A stretch of 64,000 nt of DNA. Origin: CAISIP01 sp965278985. Lineage in GTDB: Bacteria; Pseudomonadota; Gammaproteobacteria; Burkholderiales; Burkholderiaceae_C. The stretch is from contig OZ257131.1 of the NCBI GenBank assembly GCA_965278985.1, positions 4,898,001 to 4,962,000 of the forward strand, written 5' to 3'. The notes below the pieces were generated by a model. The model was not told the DNA's origin and made no database searches. It saw only the letters and a program-made list of their open reading frames with translations. Shown here in pieces: positions 28,266 through 38,035 of this stretch (its first letter is position 1; every line of letters begins with the position of its first letter). Position numbers and translations under genes: made by a program.

Positions 28266-29201
28266 CTACGCGCGCCGCGCCTGGGGGCCGTGGGGGCCGT
28301 GCAGGGGCCGCAAGTGGCTGTCGGTGATGCGCGCTACCTTGTCCTGCTGTGCGGCCGACAGCGGCGCGAAGGGAGCGCGACAGGCGCCGCAGTCCACGCC
28401 CAGGAGCGCCAGCATGGCCTTGGTGCCAGGGAACACGCCCACGTCGATCAACACGTCGATGACCTCGTTGGCGCGGCGCTGCAATGCCAGCGCTTTCTGG
28501 ACGTCGCCCGCGCGCATGGCGTCGTAGAGCTGCACGAAGAGGCTGCCCATCACGTTGTAGGTGGTCCCGATGCCACCGTCCGCGCCCATCGCCAGGCCGC
28601 CCACCATCATCTCGTCGAAGCCGTTGTACAGCACCGCGTCCGGTGCCGCAGCCTTCAGGCGTTCGAGCTGGTAGAGGTTTTGCGAAGTGTGCTTGACGCC
28701 CGCAATACGCGGATGCTTCAACAAAGTGAGCAGGTCGGTGGTGCTCAGGGGCCGCGCCGACTTGGCGGGAAAGTTGTAGACGATCAGCGGCAGCGGCGTG
28801 GCATCGGCCAGCCGGTGGTAGTGGGCCAGCACCTCGGCCGGCGAGAAGTCGTAATAGAAGGGCGGGATGGCCGACACCGCGTCGTAGCCCGCATCCGCCG
28901 CCGCGCGTGCGAGTCGGATGGCTTCGTCCGTGGCGATGGCGCCGATGTGGGCGATCAGCTTGGCACGGCCCCGCACGGCAGCTGCGAAGGCGTGCAGCAC
29001 CTGCGCGCGCTCCTCGGGCGACTGCAAAAAGGCTTCACCCGTGCTGCCGCCCACGTAGAAGCCGTGCAGGCCCTGCGCGAGTTCGAACTCGGCCAGTGCT
29101 TCGAGCGCAGCGAGGTTCAGCGCGCCGTCGCTGCCAAAGGGCGTGATGAGCGCGGAGAACACGCCCGCCAAGGCGTGGGGGGAAGCGGAAAGGGATGCCA
29201 T
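28266..29201 (-). CDS. nanA: N-acetylneuraminate lyase-like class I aldolase (DHDPS superfamily)
   Basis: 311 aa TIM barrel. GFYVGGSTGEAFLQSPEERA near residue 48 has the GGSTGE form characteristic of N-acetylneuraminate lyase; then DAVSAIPPFYYDFSP near 107, Tyr142 in VYNFPAKS and the Schiff-base Lys170 in GVKHTS, followed by LYNGFDEMMVGGLAMGADGG and STYN-like TTYNVMGS. It should cleave a 2-keto-3-deoxy sugar acid to pyruvate plus an aldehyde or sugar. Sialic acid is the best guess, but related sugar acids are possible because nanE, nanK and nagA/B are not nearby. Confidence 0.82.
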   Translation of the reverse strand: MASLSASPHALAGVFSALITPFGSDGALNLAALEALAEFELAQGLHGFYVGGSTGEAFLQSPEERAQVLHAFAAAVRGRAKLIAHIGAIATDEAIRLARAAADAGYDAVSAIPPFYYDFSPAEVLAHYHRLADATPLPLIVYNFPAKSARPLSTTDLLTLLKHPRIAGVKHTSQNLYQLERLKAAAPDAVLYNGFDEMMVGGLAMGADGGIGTTYNVMGSLFVQLYDAMRAGDVQKALALQRRANEVIDVLIDVGVFPGTKAMLALLGVDCGACRAPFAPLSAAQQDKVARITDSHLRPLHGPHGPQARRA

Positions 29202-29259
29202 GGATCGCGTACCGTGAAAGAGGAAGACGGGGATGGGGGAGCGGCGCGGAGAACGCGCC

Positions 29260-30543
29260 TCAGCCGGTCAGCAGCCTGGGGAGCCACAGCGTGAGCGGCG
29301 GCCATATCGAGATCGCCAGCAACACTACGAGCAGCGGCACGAGCCACGGCAGGATGGCGCGCGACATGGTCTCGAAACTCACGTTCGCGATCCGCGTGAC
29401 CACGAACAGCACCACGCCGATGGGCGGGTGGATGGTGCCCAGGATCAGGTTCAGCACCATGACCACGCCGAACTGCACCGGGTCGATGCCGTAGCTGATG
29501 GCGGCCGGCACGAGGATCGGTATCAGGATCAGCATCGCCGCCAGCGCTTCCATGAAGCAACCCACGATGAGCATGAGCACGTTGGCCATCAGCAGGAAGC
29601 TGATCGGGCCATGGAAGGTGGCCGAGATCATCGGCGTGAGCATCTGCGGCACGCGCGAGATCGACATGCACCAGCCCAAGGCCCCGGCGGCCATCACCAG
29701 CACCAGCACGAGGCCGCAGGTCTCGGCCGTTTCCACCAGGATCGGGCCGAGTTGCTGCCAGCGCAGGGTGCGGTAGACCACGAAGCCCAGGAACAACGCG
29801 TACAGGCAGGCCACGGCCGCCGCCTCGGTGGGCGTGAAGATGCCGCTGAACATGCCGCCCAGGATCACCACCGGCGTCATGAGCGCGAAGAAGCCGTCGA
29901 CGAAGGTGCGCAGGATGTTCATGACGCCGCCGAAGGGCTTGCGCGCCATGCCTTGCCGGCGCGCCACGATGGCCACCATGACCATCAGCGCAGCACCCAT
30001 GAGGATGCCCGGCACCAGGCCGGCCATGAACAGCTTGCCGACCGACACATCCGCCGTCACGCCGTAGATCACCATCGGCAGCGAGGGCGGAATGATCGGC
30101 CCGATGGTGGCGGCCGCAGCCGTGATCGCAGCCGCCGTCTCGGGCCGGTAGCCGGCCTTCTTCATGGCGCGGATCTCGATCGCACCCGAGCCCGCCGCGT
30201 CCGCCACGGCCGAACCCACCATGCCGGCAAAGATCATGCTGGTCAGCACGCTGGCGTGCGCGTAGCCTCCGCGCACCCATCCGATCACGGCGCTGGCAAA
30301 GGCCACGATGCGGTCCGTGATGTTGGCCGCACCGAGGATGTTGCCCATCAGGATGAACAGCGGCGCGGCCACGATGGGGAAGGAGTTCATCGAACCCGCC
30401 ATCTTCTGCGGCAGCACGGTGATCGGCATGCCGCCGATCCACAGGAACACCAGTGCGGCCAGGCCCATGGAGGCCCACAACGGCAACCCCACCAGGATGG
30501 TGAGCAGCCAGCCGCCGGAGATCTTGAACATCAGGCCGGTCAT
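29260..30543 (-). CDS. TRAP transporter large membrane subunit (DctM)
   Basis: 427 aa with about twelve membrane segments. Family features include PLFILMGNILGAANITDRIV near 62, AMKKAGYRPETAAAITAAAATIGPIIPPS-type region near 130, and NLILGTIHPPIGVVLFVV near 365. Couples sodium flow to uptake of a carboxylate or sugar acid delivered by the binding protein. It overlaps the small subunit gene by four bases. With DctQ, DctP and the lyase it forms an uptake and cleavage operon. Confidence 0.93.
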   Translation of the reverse strand: MTGLMFKISGGWLLTILVGLPLWASMGLAALVFLWIGGMPITVLPQKMAGSMNSFPIVAAPLFILMGNILGAANITDRIVAFASAVIGWVRGGYAHASVLTSMIFAGMVGSAVADAAGSGAIEIRAMKKAGYRPETAAAITAAAATIGPIIPPSLPMVIYGVTADVSVGKLFMAGLVPGILMGAALMVMVAIVARRQGMARKPFGGVMNILRTFVDGFFALMTPVVILGGMFSGIFTPTEAAAVACLYALFLGFVVYRTLRWQQLGPILVETAETCGLVLVLVMAAGALGWCMSISRVPQMLTPMISATFHGPISFLLMANVLMLIVGCFMEALAAMLILIPILVPAAISYGIDPVQFGVVMVLNLILGTIHPPIGVVLFVVTRIANVSFETMSRAILPWLVPLLVVLLAISIWPPLTLWLPRLLTG

Positions 30544-31058
30544 GTCGCACCGCCTTCCGCGATGCCACTGGCGGACGTTGCCGTGGCGAGTTGTGCCGAT
30601 GGGGGTGTGGCGGTTCCCGTGACCTGGCGCCCGATTTCGACCAGCGCCTGCAGCAGGGTGACCAGCCCCGCCGGCAGCAGCGGCACATACATCCAGGCCA
30701 CCGCGATGGGCATGCTGATGGTCTCGATGTCGGCGTTGGTGCGGATCAGGTGCACGCTGTACCAGGCGATCACGGCGCCCAGCACGGCCATGGCCAGCTG
30801 CAGCACCACCTCGACGCCGCGCTTCGGCGTGGAGGGCACCTTGTCGAGGAAGAAGCGGATGCGGATGTGCGTCTGCTTGCGCGTGGCGATCATCCAGCCC
30901 AGGCAGGCCACCCAGACCATCAGGAAGCCGGCCGCTTCGTCGGTCCAGCTCAGCGGATGGTTGGCGGCGCGGAACAGCACGCCGGCCATGACCGTGCCCA
31001 GCAGCACGACGACGAAGGCCGCGGCCAGCACGGCCAGTGCACGGTCGAACCAGCGCAT
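30540..31058 (-). CDS. TRAP transporter small membrane subunit (DctQ)
   Basis: 172 aa with four hydrophobic helices. RALAVLAAAFVVVLLGTVMA starts the first helix, then WTDEAAGFLMVWVACLGWMI with the conserved Trp-x-Glu-E pattern, and KQTHIRIRFFLDKVP. It is the usual partner of DctM. The start ATG (31058) is four bases downstream of the DctP stop, and the stop overlaps the DctM start. Confidence 0.9.
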   Translation of the reverse strand: MRWFDRALAVLAAAFVVVLLGTVMAGVLFRAANHPLSWTDEAAGFLMVWVACLGWMIATRKQTHIRIRFFLDKVPSTPKRGVEVVLQLAMAVLGAVIAWYSVHLIRTNADIETISMPIAVAWMYVPLLPAGLVTLLQALVEIGRQVTGTATPPSAQLATATSASGIAEGGAT

Positions 31059-31062
31059 CGGG

Positions 31063-32055
31063 CTACAGCGCCAGCAGCGTCTCGAAGGCGCCCTTGCCCC
31101 ACTTGGCTTCGAACTTCTTCGGCACCGTGTCCAGCACGGGCTTGCGCCACACGGCCAGGTCGGGCTCAATGACGGTCATGCCCTGGCCCTTGAGGGTGCC
31201 CACGGCGGCCGTCTCCTGCGCCTGCAGTTCCTTGTCCTGCCACACGGCGCCCGCGGCCAGCGCGGCCAGCAGGATGTCGCGGTCGGCAGGCTTCATGCCC
31301 TTGAGGAAGGCCTCGTTGGCGATCACCATGCGCGGCGTGATGATGTGCGAGGTCAGCACCAGGTACTTCTGCACCTCGTTGAACTTGCCACTCTGGATGG
31401 TGGGCAGCGGGTTCTCCTGGCCGTCCACGGCCCCCTGGCTCAGCGCCAGGTACAGCTCGCCGAAGGCGATGGGCGTGGCGCGCGCGCCCCAGGCCTCGGC
31501 CATGGCCAGGAAGGTGTCCACCGGCGGCACGCGCAGCTTGAAGCCCACCATGTCGGCGGGGGTGCGCACTTCCTTCTTGCCGGTGGTCAGGTGGCGGCGG
31601 CCGTAGTAGGTGACGGTCATCATGCGCATGCCGCGCTTGGCCACCAGCTCTTCGTTCATCTTGGCAAAGATCGGCGTGCCGGCCGACTTGGCCATGTGCG
31701 CCGCATCGCGCCACAGGTAGGGCGCCTCGATCAGCGAGAGCTGCGGCAGGAACGCGCCGACCGCACCGGCGCCTTCGGTGGTCAGCTGCAGCGCGCCAGC
31801 GGACACGGCCTCGACCATGTCCTTGCCCGAACCCAACTGGCCGTTGGGGAAGACCTGGATGTCGATGCGGCCGCCGGACTTCTCCTTCACGTCCTTGGCG
31901 ATGCGCTCGGCCATCATCACCTGCGGATGCGAGGTGGCCAGGGAGTCGCCCCAGCGGATCGTGACGGGCTGCGCGCGCAGCAGAGTGGGGGCGGCCAGGC
32001 CTGCGCCGAGGGCCGCGGTGCCTTGGAGGAACTGTCGCTTGCTGAGGGTGCGCAT
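31063..32055 (-). CDS. TRAP transporter substrate-binding protein (DctP)
   Basis: 330 aa. The leader RTLSKRQFLQGTAALGAGLA resembles a Tat signal (S-K-R-Q-F-L) and ends near LLRAQP. The mature protein shows IRWGDSLATSHPQVMMAERI, QVFPNGQLGSGKDMVEAVSA and LSQGAVDGQENPLPTIQSGK, the DctP pattern with the conserved Arg in GFKLRVPPVDTF. First gene of the transporter-lyase-regulator operon. The ATG at 32055 has GGAG upstream. Confidence 0.92.
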   Translation of the reverse strand: MRTLSKRQFLQGTAALGAGLAAPTLLRAQPVTIRWGDSLATSHPQVMMAERIAKDVKEKSGGRIDIQVFPNGQLGSGKDMVEAVSAGALQLTTEGAGAVGAFLPQLSLIEAPYLWRDAAHMAKSAGTPIFAKMNEELVAKRGMRMMTVTYYGRRHLTTGKKEVRTPADMVGFKLRVPPVDTFLAMAEAWGARATPIAFGELYLALSQGAVDGQENPLPTIQSGKFNEVQKYLVLTSHIITPRMVIANEAFLKGMKPADRDILLAALAAGAVWQDKELQAQETAAVGTLKGQGMTVIEPDLAVWRKPVLDTVPKKFEAKWGKGAFETLLAL

Positions 32056-32160
32056 GGGGGTGTCTCCGGATGGGGGTGAGGAAGGCGCCGACCGCGGGTC
32101 ACCCGGCAATCGGCAGTGGCGCCCACGCGGGAGCACCGGGCCGGGCGCGAGTCTAGAGCC

Positions 32161-32185
32161 TACTTATCCTACAAGTGGATAGGTA
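32161..32185. promoter_or_regulatory. candidate FadR-type operator upstream of the TRAP/lyase operon
   Basis: TACTTATCC, seven bases, GGATAGGTA; the arms match at eight of nine positions. It is strikingly AT-rich against its neighbours and lies 106 bp upstream of the dctP start. On the minus strand its centre reads TTGTAGGATAA, one base from the TNGTNNNACNA motif of FadR-subfamily regulators. Confidence 0.55.
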
Positions 32186-32347
32186 CATACCCGCATGGCA
32201 TACAAGGCCATGGCGCGGCGGGCGGGACGCTGCGTCGCATGCCACGCGAGGCCCCTGCGGGCGCCACTCCGATGGCCTTGGCGAGCCGCTGGCAGGGCGT
32301 TCCTAGAATGGCCTGTCCCGGCGCGCTGCCCGGACGCCACCGCGCCC

Positions 32348-35300
32348 ATGCCCCTGCTCATCGATCCCCAATCCATCGCCCCCCACCTGCCGCCGGCCAC
32401 CTACACCCGGGGGCTGCAGATCTACCTGAACCAGGGTGTGCTCGAACACGCGCTGCGAGCCGCCAATGCGCACGAATGGCATGTGGAGGGCGTGGTGCGC
32501 GGCAGCGAGCCGCGCCCTTACGACACCACGCTGGTGATGACTGTGGAAGACAACGGCACGGTGACCGGCTTCGATGCCCATTGCTCCTGCCCCGTGGGCG
32601 AAGGCTGCAAACACGCGGTGGCGCTGGCCTTGAAAGCCGCCTACGCGGCAGGTGCCGTGCGGCGGGCGGCCGCGCCCGAGCCGGAGCCTGCCGCGCTGGA
32701 TGCGTCCGAAGACGCAATGGCGCTCGCCACCCCGCCGCTGCCCGCTGCGCCGCCGCCACCGGCGGTGCCCCGTGCCGTGCGCGAAATGCGCCAATGGCTG
32801 GACCTGTTCGACGCGCCCAGCCCGACCGGCGCCCATGGCGCCACCGCGGCAGCCGCACCGCAGGCCGTCTCCACGCCGAACCCGGAGGTGCCCGTCTACC
32901 TGCTCTCCGAGGCGCCCCGCAATCCACGCGACAGCCGCGACCCGCCGCGCCTGCAGCTGGCATGGAAGACCGCGCGGGCACTCAAGCGCGGTGGCTGGTC
33001 GCGGCCCCGCCAGCCCGCCTACGACGCTTTCTACCGTCTGCCGTCGCTCGTCGGCGACGACACCCACCCGGAGCGCGAAGGCATCCGCCTGATCCAGTCC
33101 CTGAGCCGCGACCGTTATGGCTACGGCGACACGCATTCGGGCATCGTGGACGGCAGCCTCGGCACGCTCGCCCTGCAGCGCGCGGCCGACACCGGCCGCC
33201 TCTTTTCGGTCGACGCGCAGGGCGACATCCGTGAACCGGCGCTGCGCTGGGGCCCGCCGCGCCCGCTGCGCTGGCACTGGCAGGAAGTGACCCAGCCACG
33301 CGAAACGGAAACGCTTTGGGCGCTGCGGGCCGGCGTGGGCGACGACAGCTTGCCCACGGCCGGCAGCCGCGTCTTCGGCAGCCAGCCGCCGATCTACCTC
33401 GACGCGGAGGCCGGCACGTGCGGCCCGGTGCTGCACGAGGGCATTGCGCCTGCGACCCTGCGCCTGTTGCTGGGCGCACCGCCGTTGCCCCTGGCCGCCT
33501 TCAGCGACCCCCAATCGCCCCTGATGGAGCGGCTGGCCGGCCTCCCGCTCCCACCCCACGTGCAGCCGCCGGAACTCTGGCCCGCGTCCACGCCCGTGCC
33601 GTGCCTGCGCCTGTCGCGCGTGCCTGCCGCCGAGCGGGCCGAGCGCGGCCTGCTGCGCGCGGTGCTGGACTTCGACTATGCCGGCCTGCGCGGCCATTGG
33701 GCATCGGCGCAGGCGCAGCTGCTGCTGCCGCACGAAGGCCGCCGTGTGTTGCTGCGCCGCGACCTCGCCGCCGAACGCGCGGCCGAGTCGCGGCTGCGCG
33801 CATCCGGCCTGGTGGGTGACGCGCTGGCGCGTTTCCACATGCCGGCCACTGCCGCTGCCACCACCTGGCTGGACTGGGCGCTGCAGGACTGGGCACCGCT
33901 GCGCGACGCCGGCTTTCGCGTGGAGGCCGACGCGGAGCTCACCGGCTTCGTGCAGCAGGCCGACGACCTGCAGGTGGCCGGGGCCACGCCGCCCGGCGAA
34001 CCCGACGACGCCGCGCTCGAGGATGCCCTGTTGCAGGACCAGGGCGCCTCGTGGTTCGACCTCTCGCTGGGCATCGCGATCGACGGTGTGCGCCACAACA
34101 TCCTGCCCTGGCTGCCCGGCCTGCTGGCCCAGGTGGAGCAGACCCCCGAAGGCCCGCAACTGCCACCCTGGCTGTGGCGCGAACAGCCCGACGGCAGCTG
34201 GCTGCGCCTGCCGTCCGAGCCGCTGCGCCCCTGGCTGCAGGCGCTGCTGGACCTGGTGGGTGACCGGCCCGCACGCGACCTGGAGGCCGAGGCCCTGCGC
34301 CTGTCACGGCTGGAGGCGTTGCGCATGGGCGTGGCGCTGGGCGAAGGCGCTGTGTGGGATGGTGCCGAAGCCCTGCGCACCGTGTTGCGCACGCTGGGTG
34401 GCGGCAGCGCGCTGCCCACCGTGCCCCCGCCCGCGAGCCTGAACGCCACGCTGCGGCCCTACCAGCAGCAAGGCCTGGACTGGCTGCAGTTCCTGCGCCG
34501 CGCGGGGCTCGGTGGCATCCTGGCCGACGACATGGGCCTGGGCAAGACGCTGCAGACGCTGGCCCACCTGCTGAGCGACCACGCGCGTGGCCTGCTGGAC
34601 CGCCCCAGCCTCGTGCTGGCGCCGGTCAGCGTGCTGGGCAACTGGCGCCGCGAGGCCGAGCGCTTCGCCCCCGCACTGCGCACGCGTGTCTGGCACGGTG
34701 GCGACCGCCACAAGGCCGCACTCGGCGACTGCGACCTCGTCATCGCGCCCTATTCGCTGCTGCAGCGCGACCGCGCCCTGTGGCAGCAGCGGCGCTGGCA
34801 CCTGGTGGTGCTCGACGAGGCCCAGCACATCAAGAACGCCAGCACCCAGGCAGCCCAGGTGGCGGCCACGCTGGACGCGCGCCAGCGCATCTGCCTGACC
34901 GGCACGCCGATGGAAAACCACCTGGGCGAGCTGTGGAGCCTGTTCCACTTCCTGATGCCGGGTTTCCTGGGCAGCCAGGCGCGGTTCCGCGAGCTGTTCC
35001 GCATCCCCATCGAGAAACACGCCGACACGCAACAGCTCGCGCTGCTGCGCCGGCGCATCACGCCCTTCATGTTGCGCCGGACCAAGGACGCCGTGGCCAC
35101 CGAGCTGCCGCCGAAGGTCGAGAGCGTCACCACCGTCACGCTGGAAGGCCCGCAGGCCGACCTGTACGAGACCATCCGCCTGGCCACCGAGCAGTCCGTG
35201 CGCGAGGCACTCGAAGGCCGCGGCCTCGCAAGATCGCAGATCCAGGTGCTGGACGCCTTGCTCAAGCTGCGGCAGGTCTGCTGCGACCCGCGCCTTGTCA

Positions 35301-35848
35301 AGGCCGCACCCGCGACAGCCAGGTCGGCGGGCTCGGCCAAGCTCGAGCTGCTGATGGAGATGCTGCCCGACCTGCTGGAGGAAGGCCGCCGTGTGCTGCT
35401 GTTCTCGCAGTTCACGGGCATGCTCGCGTTGATCGAGAAAGCGCTGCGCGCGCGCGACATCCCTTTTGCCACGCTGACCGGCCAGACCCAGCAACGCGAC
35501 GCAGTCATCACCCGCTTCACCAGCGGCGCGGTGCCGCTGTTCCTCATCAGCCTCAAGGCCGGTGGCACGGGGCTGAACCTGCCCCAGGCCGACACCGTCA
35601 TCCACTACGACCCCTGGTGGAACCCCGCCGTGGAGGAACAGGCCACGGCGCGCGCCCACCGCATCGGCCAGCAGCGCCAGGTGATGGTCTACAAGTTGGT
35701 GGCCGAGGGCACCATCGAGGAACGCATCCTCGCGTTGCAGGCGCGCAAGGCCGCGTTGTCGCAGGGCGTGCTGTACGGCGCGGCCGCGCGCGAGCAGCCG
35801 CTGTTTACCGAGGACGACGTGGCGGAGCTGTTGTTGCCCATCGGCTGA
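32348..35848 (+). CDS. SWIM zinc-finger SNF2-family DNA helicase/ATPase
   Basis: 1,166 aa from ATG 32348. A SWIM zinc finger (HCSCPVGEGCKHAVALAL) is near residue 78. A long bacterial SNF2-associated region follows to about 690. The ATPase core has Walker A DDMGLGKTLQTLAHLL near 723, DEAQ box VVLDEAQHIKNAST near 820, TGTPMENHLGELWSLFHFLM near 850, and a helicase C-terminal domain with FSQFTGMLALIEKAL and ARAHRIGQQRQVMVYKLVAE. It should translocate on double-stranded DNA and remodel DNA-protein complexes. Such proteins are widespread in Burkholderiales with no assigned role. Confidence 0.92.
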   Translation: MPLLIDPQSIAPHLPPATYTRGLQIYLNQGVLEHALRAANAHEWHVEGVVRGSEPRPYDTTLVMTVEDNGTVTGFDAHCSCPVGEGCKHAVALALKAAYAAGAVRRAAAPEPEPAALDASEDAMALATPPLPAAPPPPAVPRAVREMRQWLDLFDAPSPTGAHGATAAAAPQAVSTPNPEVPVYLLSEAPRNPRDSRDPPRLQLAWKTARALKRGGWSRPRQPAYDAFYRLPSLVGDDTHPEREGIRLIQSLSRDRYGYGDTHSGIVDGSLGTLALQRAADTGRLFSVDAQGDIREPALRWGPPRPLRWHWQEVTQPRETETLWALRAGVGDDSLPTAGSRVFGSQPPIYLDAEAGTCGPVLHEGIAPATLRLLLGAPPLPLAAFSDPQSPLMERLAGLPLPPHVQPPELWPASTPVPCLRLSRVPAAERAERGLLRAVLDFDYAGLRGHWASAQAQLLLPHEGRRVLLRRDLAAERAAESRLRASGLVGDALARFHMPATAAATTWLDWALQDWAPLRDAGFRVEADAELTGFVQQADDLQVAGATPPGEPDDAALEDALLQDQGASWFDLSLGIAIDGVRHNILPWLPGLLAQVEQTPEGPQLPPWLWREQPDGSWLRLPSEPLRPWLQALLDLVGDRPARDLEAEALRLSRLEALRMGVALGEGAVWDGAEALRTVLRTLGGGSALPTVPPPASLNATLRPYQQQGLDWLQFLRRAGLGGILADDMGLGKTLQTLAHLLSDHARGLLDRPSLVLAPVSVLGNWRREAERFAPALRTRVWHGGDRHKAALGDCDLVIAPYSLLQRDRALWQQRRWHLVVLDEAQHIKNASTQAAQVAATLDARQRICLTGTPMENHLGELWSLFHFLMPGFLGSQARFRELFRIPIEKHADTQQLALLRRRITPFMLRRTKDAVATELPPKVESVTTVTLEGPQADLYETIRLATEQSVREALEGRGLARSQIQVLDALLKLRQVCCDPRLVKAAPATARSAGSAKLELLMEMLPDLLEEGRRVLLFSQFTGMLALIEKALRARDIPFATLTGQTQQRDAVITRFTSGAVPLFLISLKAGGTGLNLPQADTVIHYDPWWNPAVEEQATARAHRIGQQRQVMVYKLVAEGTIEERILALQARKAALSQGVLYGAAAREQPLFTEDDVAELLLPIG

Positions 35849-35897
35849 GGGCGTGCGCCAGCACGGTGGTGGCTGCGCGGGTCCACCGAAGCCCTCC

Positions 35898-35912
35898 AGG
35901 CCGGGCCGGCCT
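35898..35912. terminator. small hairpin at the helicase/permease convergent junction
   Basis: AGGCCG, three bases, CGGCCT, overlapping the last codons of the leftward TauE/SafE gene and 50 bp after the helicase stop. No T tract, so termination activity is uncertain. Confidence 0.3.
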
Positions 35913-36694
35913 CAGGCCACCTGCCGCCAGGCATCCACCAGCAACAAAACCCCCGTCAACGCCAGCAGCCCGGCCACCAGCCGCTGCAGCGCGGCCAGGG
36001 ACAGGCGGGGCTGGATGCGGCGATGCCAGCGCGTAACGCCATAGACCACCGGCACTGCGCAGGCCGACAGCAGCGCGGAGCGCAGCGTGAACTGGCCGGT
36101 GGGCAGCACCAGCACCAGGCGCACCAGGGCGCCGAAGGCGAACAGCAGCAGCAGGCAGCGGCGCACCAGCTCGCGGTCCAGCGGCTGGCGGTACAGGTAG
36201 TAGACCAGTGGCGGCCCCGAGGTGGAGAAGAGTCCGCCCAGCAGGCCGGCCAGCACACCGACCGACGCGAAGCGGGCGGGCTTCATCGGTGCCGCGTCCT
36301 GCGTGCCACGGGCCAGCAGCAGCGCGGCGCAGGCCAGGACGCACAGGCCCAGCAGCGCGCGCAGCAGCACCAGCGACGCGCCACTCAGCCAGCCCAGCAG
36401 CGCCACGCCTGCCGCCACGCCGATGGCGCTGCCCACCATGGCAGGCCGCACCAGCCGCCACGGCACGTCGGCCCGCTGGGTGCGGAAATAGGTCCAGGCG
36501 CTCACCAGCGTCAGCACCATCGCGGCATTGGCGGTCTCCGCGATGCTGGCGATGTGCAGCACCGACACCATGCCCAGCAGGATCAGGCTGAAGGCGAAGC
36601 CCGTGAGGTTCTGGGCGTAGGAGGCAAGGGCCACGCAGGCCATGAAGGCCAGGAATGCGGTGGCATCGGAGAGGGAAACGGGAAACAAGCGCAA
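35912..36694 (-). CDS. TauE/SafE-family membrane permease
   Basis: 260 aa, about eight hydrophobic segments. The family pattern is visible in VALASYAQNLTGFAFSLILL near 22 and GVLAGLLGGLFSTSGPPLVYY near 155, the two halves of an inverted repeat with GFxFS and STSGPPL. Members move sulfite, organosulfonates or sulfolactate. The frame opens with a TTG right after an in-frame TGA, so the start is uncertain. No sulfur-metabolism partners are adjacent. Confidence 0.82.
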   Translation of the reverse strand: MRLFPVSLSDATAFLAFMACVALASYAQNLTGFAFSLILLGMVSVLHIASIAETANAAMVLTLVSAWTYFRTQRADVPWRLVRPAMVGSAIGVAAGVALLGWLSGASLVLLRALLGLCVLACAALLLARGTQDAAPMKPARFASVGVLAGLLGGLFSTSGPPLVYYLYRQPLDRELVRRCLLLLFAFGALVRLVLVLPTGQFTLRSALLSACAVPVVYGVTRWHRRIQPRLSLAALQRLVAGLLALTGVLLLVDAWRQVA

Positions 36695-36760
36695 CTTTCA
36701 CAGGCGCCATGGCGGCGCGCGAGGACCGCAGTCTACGCGGCCCCTCCCGGCGCACACCCC

Positions 36761-37963
36761 TCAGCGCACGCGCACGGCCACCGATGACTCCGGCACGGCC
36801 AGCTTCTGGCGGACCAGGCCCACCGGCAGCTGCAGCGTGGCCGCCTCCCGGAACGGTCCGAGGGCCGACTCCGCCACCTCCACCTGTACCCGCCGGCCGA
36901 AGCCGCTGTGGGCCTCGATCCACCAGCCGTCGGCCTCGCGCCACACCCGTGTGCCCCAGGGCTGCGCCAGGGGCTCCCCGATGAACACGCCCTCGCCGGG
37001 CCAGGCCACGCTTTTCCAGTAGGCCTCGATCAGCGTGTCGCCGTCGGCGTAGTGGGCCATCAGCACTCCGGGGTTCGGGAACTTCTGCACGTGGTTGCAG
37101 GGCTCGACCACCGTGCCGTAGCTGCCCGTGGCACCGGCCTGCAGCCAGGCCAGGGCGCTCATCTGGTGGGGGTTGTCCAGCAGCTGGCCACCGAAGGAGG
37201 TCAGGTGGTCGGCCGGCGCGCCGGGCAGGAAACGCAGTGTGTCCAGGCCGGCCACCCGCACGGCGCCGGTGAAGTAGCCGGCCACGTCGTCGCGGTGCAG
37301 GGCTTCCTCGGCTGGCAGCATCGCAAAGCGCAGGGCGGGTGTCTTCGAAAGCGCCTGCGGATAGAAGCGTGCCCGCACGTTGCGTGCGGCGTCCGGCGTC
37401 TGGACCAGATAGACCGTGCCGCGCGGGTAGCTGAAGTCGGACGCCACGCCGCGCTCGATAAGCCGGCGCACCGCATCCACGCTCTCTCCTGCCAGCAGCA
37501 TCGCGGGCCGGGGGCGTGGCAAGGTTTCGGGCATTCCCGCGCCACCGTCGAAATACCGGCTGGCACGCGTCGGGGCGCAGCCCTGCGAGCAGAAGGACGC
37601 GTCGTAACCGAAGGCGAAGGCCGAGGTGATGCCCATGCAGCCCGCGCGCCAGGGCCGTGTCCAGGCCAGCGCGAAGGCCTCGATGCCCGCAGGCAGCTTC
37701 GCCAGTACCTCGGCATGCAGCCGCTCGAAGGCCTCGCGCGACATGCTGTCGCTGTCGTGCGCGAAAGCGACCTGGACAATGTTGGTGCGCGGGATGCCCC
37801 GCGCCCGTCGGTAGATCTCCGCGATCTCCACGCTGGCCGGGTCGGCGGTGTTCACCACCAGGGCCAGTTGGGCCGGCCCCAGCGCCCGGGCGGGACCGGC
37901 CAGGCAGGCCAGGACGGACAGCAGGGCGAGCCACCAGGGAGGGCGCTTGAAGAGGCGACGCAT
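36761..37963 (-). CDS. TIGR03790-family exported protein
   Basis: 400 aa with a signal peptide (WWLALLSVLACLAGPARA). The mature sequence starts with LGPAQLALVVNTADPASVEI and IYRRARGIPRTNIVQVAF, the pattern of the TIGR03790 family; it also has SFGGQLLDNPHQMSALAWLQ and GATGSYGTVVEPCNHVQKFP. Members are secreted or periplasmic proteins of unknown function, often annotated only by this model. It is divergent from the ChaC-like gene. Confidence 0.8.
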   Translation of the reverse strand: MRRLFKRPPWWLALLSVLACLAGPARALGPAQLALVVNTADPASVEIAEIYRRARGIPRTNIVQVAFAHDSDSMSREAFERLHAEVLAKLPAGIEAFALAWTRPWRAGCMGITSAFAFGYDASFCSQGCAPTRASRYFDGGAGMPETLPRPRPAMLLAGESVDAVRRLIERGVASDFSYPRGTVYLVQTPDAARNVRARFYPQALSKTPALRFAMLPAEEALHRDDVAGYFTGAVRVAGLDTLRFLPGAPADHLTSFGGQLLDNPHQMSALAWLQAGATGSYGTVVEPCNHVQKFPNPGVLMAHYADGDTLIEAYWKSVAWPGEGVFIGEPLAQPWGTRVWREADGWWIEAHSGFGRRVQVEVAESALGPFREAATLQLPVGLVRQKLAVPESSVAVRVR

Positions 37964-38035
37964 GGGGCCGGAGTGTTGCACGGCGCGTACCATGGCGGCA
38001 GCGCACTGGCGCGCCTCTTGCTCTGTCCTGCCCGC

